This document shows, piece by piece, positions 59,486 through 64,000 of a DNA stretch of 64,000 nucleotides. The position numbers and the translations under genes were made by a program. Each line of letters opens with the position of its first letter. Within the stretch, counting starts at the first letter, position 1. Under the pieces are notes generated by a model. The model did no database searches. It was not told the origin of the DNA and was given only the letters and a program-made list of their open reading frames with translations. Origin of the DNA: Monarcha castaneiventris obscurior. Taxonomy: Eukaryota > Chordata > Aves > Passeriformes > Monarchidae. The stretch covers positions 10,428,001 through 10,492,000 of the forward strand of contig JAMPIT010000379.1 of the NCBI GenBank assembly GCA_026261815.1, in the 5' to 3' direction.

Positions 59486-59922
59486 TGTCCAGAGAAGAGC
59501 AACAAAGCTGGTGAAGTTCTGGAGCACAGGTCTCATGAAGAGCAGCTGAGGGAGCTGGGGGTTGTTTAGCCTGGAGAAAAGAAGGCTCAAGGCGCACATT
59601 ATCACCATCTACAACTTCCTGAGAGGAGGTTGTAGCCTGGTGGGGGTCAATCTCTTCTCCCAGGTGATGATGGAGCAACAGGAAATGGCCTCAAGCTGTG
59701 CAAGGGGAGGTTTAGATTGGATGTTAAGAAAACTTCTTTACCAAAAGGGTGGTCAGGCTTCACAGGGAAGTGGTACAGTTACCATCCCTGGGGATATTTA
59801 AAATACATGTAGATGTGGCACATAGGACTTGGTTAAGTGGTGGCCTTGTCAATCACAGATTAATGGTTGAACTCAATTATCTTAAAGGTCTTTTCCAACC
59901 TAAGCAATTCTGTGATTCTATT
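59486..59922 (+). mobile_element. CR1 LINE 3'-end fragment
   Basis: A 437-base CR1 tail, the best preserved of the short copies: GTGTCCAGAGAAGAGCAAC at the start, GTTTAGCCTGGAGAAAAGAA, GGATGTTAAGAAAACTTC, TTACCATCCCTGGGGATATT, and a terminal TCTGTGATTCT. It aligns with 2455-2826 and shows what the latter has lost. It is non-coding. Confidence 0.9.
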
Positions 59923-62900
59923 GTATTATAAATCATGCAACTGCAAGTTTGGGGAGGCTGATTTTATTCTGCCTTTAATAACTTTGACCATACTTTTAGT
60001 AAAGCCCCTCAGCTGATACCTAAACAATTTGTAGGGGGCAGGTTAAAATAGAGACCTTCAGAAGAAAATATATTAAAATTTTTCACTTAAGGGCATGCAA
60101 TTCAATTAGTATTTAACTTTCAAATCACGCTATAGTAATTACTATTTTGCAGACATTTAACTTTCATTCATGAAAAATTTGATCAATTAGGAGTGTTGGG
60201 AAGAGGGAAAGGAAGATTATGTCCTCCTGCTGTTTGATCATAAAATGTTGATTTGACAAAAGCAAAAACAGATGCTTCTGAATCACAAGGAAAGGAATTC
60301 TGCAGTATGCCCATTCCATGCGATCCATTCACTGCCACTCATTCTGGTAAGACATGCCAATCTATGAGTTTGCAGGAGCAAAGAAACAAACCCATAACCC
60401 ACCATGAGATAAGGAATGCTCAAGCACATTCTTAATGTAAATCCCATGAAAAAAAAATCAGCCACTTTCTGGTTTTGCTGTGATTGTGTAGTCCCCAGGA
60501 AGCTGCAGCAGAGACTATTCACAAAGCCAAAGAAAAGGAGACTTTACAAATCATCTGACTGATATAAATAGTTTTATTATCATAATTGCTGTTGGAACAG
60601 ACCACTCAAAATGGCTGCTATGATTTCAAATAACTCAATCAGTAAAAGCCAAATAGGATGGCTTAGAATGCAAATACTGCCAGCCACGCAACTGGAGTAG
60701 ATGGGTATCACAGTGGTATTAATAAAGGGATGGTAAAGTATTGTTAATAAAGGGATGATAAGGTGTGAGAAGGCAAAGCACAAAAAACCACCAAGTGATG
60801 TCTTGGATGAGAAAAACAAAGCCTTGTAAGGATATAAAAGAATACAGACAATTTCCTTCGTTGTTTACTGCAGTGGCAAACTGGGCAAGCACTATTGCAG
60901 GATTTACCTGGGCTAAACAAAAATGAACCCTCGAGAATCTGTATTCCACTTTATGGAAGCAAAAAAAAATTTTAAAAGAGCACATCTAGAACTCATTGCA
61001 ACATAAAAACATGTCCCAACACATTGCCATACTAGTTATACATCAAACCAGGGGTAAATGAAATTCAGCCTTCCTTCCTTCTGTGTCGTTGCCAAGGGAC
61101 AAAAATACACCATAGGATAAAGGTTCTCTGCCAGCCCCAGACAGTTACAACATAACATACAATTAACTTTCACAGCTGGTCACAGGCTTTGTCAGAAGCC
61201 TGGGGAAAACAAAAAATCCTGTGTGTTGAACTTGATTGTGAATGTACTTATTAAATATATCTCATTAAATCCATCCGAGTTACACTTTCTGCTAGCTGGG
61301 TTAGCTGGCTGAGGGTGCGCTTATAGGACCACATGGGAACTGTACAACATGATCTACCTTGTCAATAAAACCCCTTAACTTCCATGGGCTAAATTGCTTT
61401 TGCCATTACACTCTATGCAGCCACAACAAGGTCACTGAAATCATGCCTTTTTCCTAACTTTATGCAGCCACAGCAAGATCACTGAAATCATGCCTTTTTC
61501 CTAACTTTGGCTTCAATCCTGCCCACAATTGCACACATGCTCACAACTTACCAATGAGATTTATTCTACTACAGTATTTGGACCCCACCTGTTAACTCTC
61601 TATGGCCAAAGCTATCACTGTATTACACATACCTACATGCATGAGTGTCAAAAACTCTACTACTGTGACAGCTGTCCCTTTTTTGACGCAGGGATACATG
61701 GAGGGAACAGGAAGTTCTCACTTACTGCTTAGAAAGACTAGTGCAGAGGTGTTTCGACTATCAGACTGTAACCTGATGATTTTAAGTCAGCTGACAGAAG
61801 ACTTTCTCCCCTTGCAGTACTTGCATGAATGCTTTAGTTGTTTGCCACATGCCTCAGGGATTTGTGGACCACTCTTTTGTCTGATCTCAAAATAAAATGG
61901 CACTTTTGTTCACCATGCTGAAGTGATATTTGGCTACCAGCCTTGAATCAGTCTGGTGTGTATGTTGAACTTGGAGCATTTGGACTTGCCTGAATTCATC
62001 CAAATTGGTATGATTTCCATAGAGAGGCCTAAACCCAAGTTTTTTAAAGGGATGTTCACCTAACATTAATTGAGCTTCCAATTACTGCAGTTATAAACCT
62101 AGTCTAGAAGAACTGGTAGCTCTTTGGAATTATGAATAGCAGTTCCTTGAGCTACGTGGATCTGTTTATTTTAATTAAAATGAACAGTTCATCAAGTTCT
62201 ACAATAAGATAAGGTGGGAGGTAATGGATGAGGTGAATCAAACCAAATTTAATAATTTCAGTAGTATTCTTTTTACTGTTTCCAAATCATCCCCTGACTG
62301 GCCTTAGTGAAATTAATGGAATGGTATGGTAATGGAGAAAGATTGATATTATATCCACAACAGCCCTATGTGAACCATGTATGTTTTTATTTGTAATTCA
62401 CAGTGTGATGTTGCTGCCAGCAAGGTATAACAGCTCTCCTGAGACTACTTTAACATATGTACCTTCCTGTAGGAAGGCTGTGAATCCAATGGATAAAGTG
62501 TGTATTTCATTACAATTCAACTTTAGCTTTTCTCAAGGTTCACCTGTTTTCCCTATACCTATTACTAGGAAATGTTAGATCAGCTCTTAATTGTACTTAA
62601 TCCTAGCTCTCTTCTAAAGCAGATCTTTATAGAAGCCAAAATAGTGTGGAAAAAATAAACACAATCATCTGAAAGTGATCCATGGATTAGCTTTGTTAGG
62701 AAAAACAAGCTACCCTAGTGTGCATATCCATCCATTTAATCTTGAGCACAATAAAATTCCTTTCAAAAATTGTCTGCCATTAGTAAGAAGTGGTAGCCTG
62801 TTTGCTAACAAAAGCATCTACCTTTCTTTCTACATCTGTTTGCACTTTCAAAAAAGTTCAGCCTAAGAGCTGGGCATTGGAGACAGTATTAAACCATTTA

Positions 62901-64000
62901 AATAACCAGCAAGGGAAAAAAGCTGTTCCAAATTTCGCTGTAGATGTTGTGTGTAACACCAGCCTCTCTTAAAAACATACATTTATAGGTCATAAAAAAT
63001 GAACTCATAATAGACCTCTCTTCTAGAAAGTGAAATGACACTGAGAAGTGTCCACAGGCTCAGGAACAGAAATCATATTTACTCTTAAACACTAGAAGGG
63101 TCTCTGGAATGTATTTGGCATTGACTGATTTGCACTCTTTCTCACAGCTCCCAGGCATAACATGGGAGATAGTATAAGCCAAGGACTACTCCCAGCAGGC
63201 AGCTCACCTATTTTACCAGATAGTAGAGTATTACACGGGATATGTGGTTCCAGCTGTCACCACTTCCTTGGAAGGGGTCCAGAGAATTTTAGTTTAGTAC
63301 TGTAAGAATATATCCTTAAGGAACCCTCCTTCAGTGAACGGAGCAAAGTTAGCTTTGCTCTCAGGCTTTTTGCACATGAGAGAAAACTTTAGTTTACACT
63401 TCAGTATTTATACGAAGAACCCCTATTTCACTGCAGTGTGTTTGACTTAGGTAGAGAGAGATAATCCTTTGGTAGCCTTGGGACTTCAGTGAAAGCATCT
63501 GTTTATCTGCTTTGTTGGCATGTTTCATCTCTGTGCAAACCCCTGGTAGAGGAGACAAGTTTTTTGCTCTTTTGATTAGGAAGCTGTGTTAGATATAAAA
63601 GCTAATGTGATGCATCATTGTTGCCATGACTTTAAAAACAAAAAAGCCTAGCAGATTGTAATCTGCTGATTCACAGACAACAAGGCCATATGAACCATAA
63701 GGTTCAATGCAGTGTTCCTGAACTACAGGCTTCTGTCAGAATCCCATTACCCTGAAAAAGCCTCATTTTTAGTCTCCTGAAACTGGATATTCAGTTATGT
63801 AGAAAATCAGCTTCCCTTCATGCCCATTTGCAATTTATATAATTTGGGGAAAGCTCATTTCTGCATTTCAACAAATACATTTTATGGTTCAATTTCTAGG
63901 TTCCATTGTCAAAATGATGTTCCCACATGTGGAAAGGAATAAACTCAGGCACTTCTAGGATGCCTAGCTGTACCTGAAGTACCCAGCTCATGTACAGATA
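59923..64000. other. Non-coding tract, no gene recognised
   Basis: About 4 kb without recognised genes. A partial direct repeat of about 14 bases (TAATAAAGGGATG, at 60720 and 60745) and a 47-bp tandem duplication (listed) are the only structures seen. Confidence 0.55.
61414..61507. repeat. 47-bp tandem duplication
   Basis: Copies 61414-61460 and 61461-61507 both begin TATGCAGCCACA and contain ATCACTGAAATCATGCC or its one-base variant. They differ at two A/G positions (45 of 47 identical), so the duplication is relatively recent. Confidence 0.9.

Noticed and set aside
1..64000. Search for CRISPR arrays, bacterial operons, rRNA or tRNA genes
   Set aside because: None seen. The window is vertebrate-type sequence and the repeat content is retroelement-derived.

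Overview
This window looks like a non-coding, intergenic or intronic piece of a bird genome, most likely a neoavian and possibly a songbird. The only recognisable sequence families are avian-type: CR1 LINE 3' ends, solo LTRs, and one nearly complete ERVL-type (class III) endogenous retrovirus. There are no mammalian SINEs, no bacterial operons, and no host protein-coding exon I can name. Base composition is AT-rich, except in the provirus and a small GC-rich patch near 39.1-39.5 kb.

Layout. 1-11.8 kb: no gene recognised; two plus-strand CR1 fragments (about 2.46-2.82 and 3.18-3.46 kb), a short GT repeat and one old palindromic repeat fragment. 11.8-18.5 kb: two members of one roughly 455-bp LTR family face in opposite directions (11761-12215 plus, 18060-18512 minus), with a short minus-strand CR1 between them. 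18.5-22.9 kb: a degraded plus-strand CR1 scrap lies beside a minus-strand CR1 of about 940 bp that still encodes the FADD catalytic box of its reverse transcriptase, with at least two frameshifts. 22.9-48 kb: no gene; a 516-bp solo LTR (34630-35145, minus) with an internal 39-bp tandem duplication that doubles a TATA-like motif.

48-55.3 kb holds the main object, a minus-strand provirus at 47989-55266. In transcription order it has a 5' LTR (893 bp), a PBS matching tRNA-Lys1,2, an intact gag of 643 codons, protease-RT-RNase H, integrase, a weak polypurine tract and a 3' LTR (875 bp). There is no env and no dUTPase. gag carries hydrophobic, membrane-type segments near its N terminus and a 13-residue tandem repeat, and lacks a CCHC zinc knuckle. 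pol keeps its visible catalytic motifs but is cut by one in-frame TAG just before integrase. gag and pol share a reading frame, separated by a TGA and a further TAG. The LTRs are nearly identical over most of their length, so the insertion is fairly young, but one block differs sharply between them.

55.3-64 kb: a small CR1 fragment, a longer CR1 3' end (59486-59922), a 47-bp tandem duplication and otherwise unremarkable sequence. Nothing here works as a host gene set. The only functional unit is the provirus, whose parts form one transcript read right to left.
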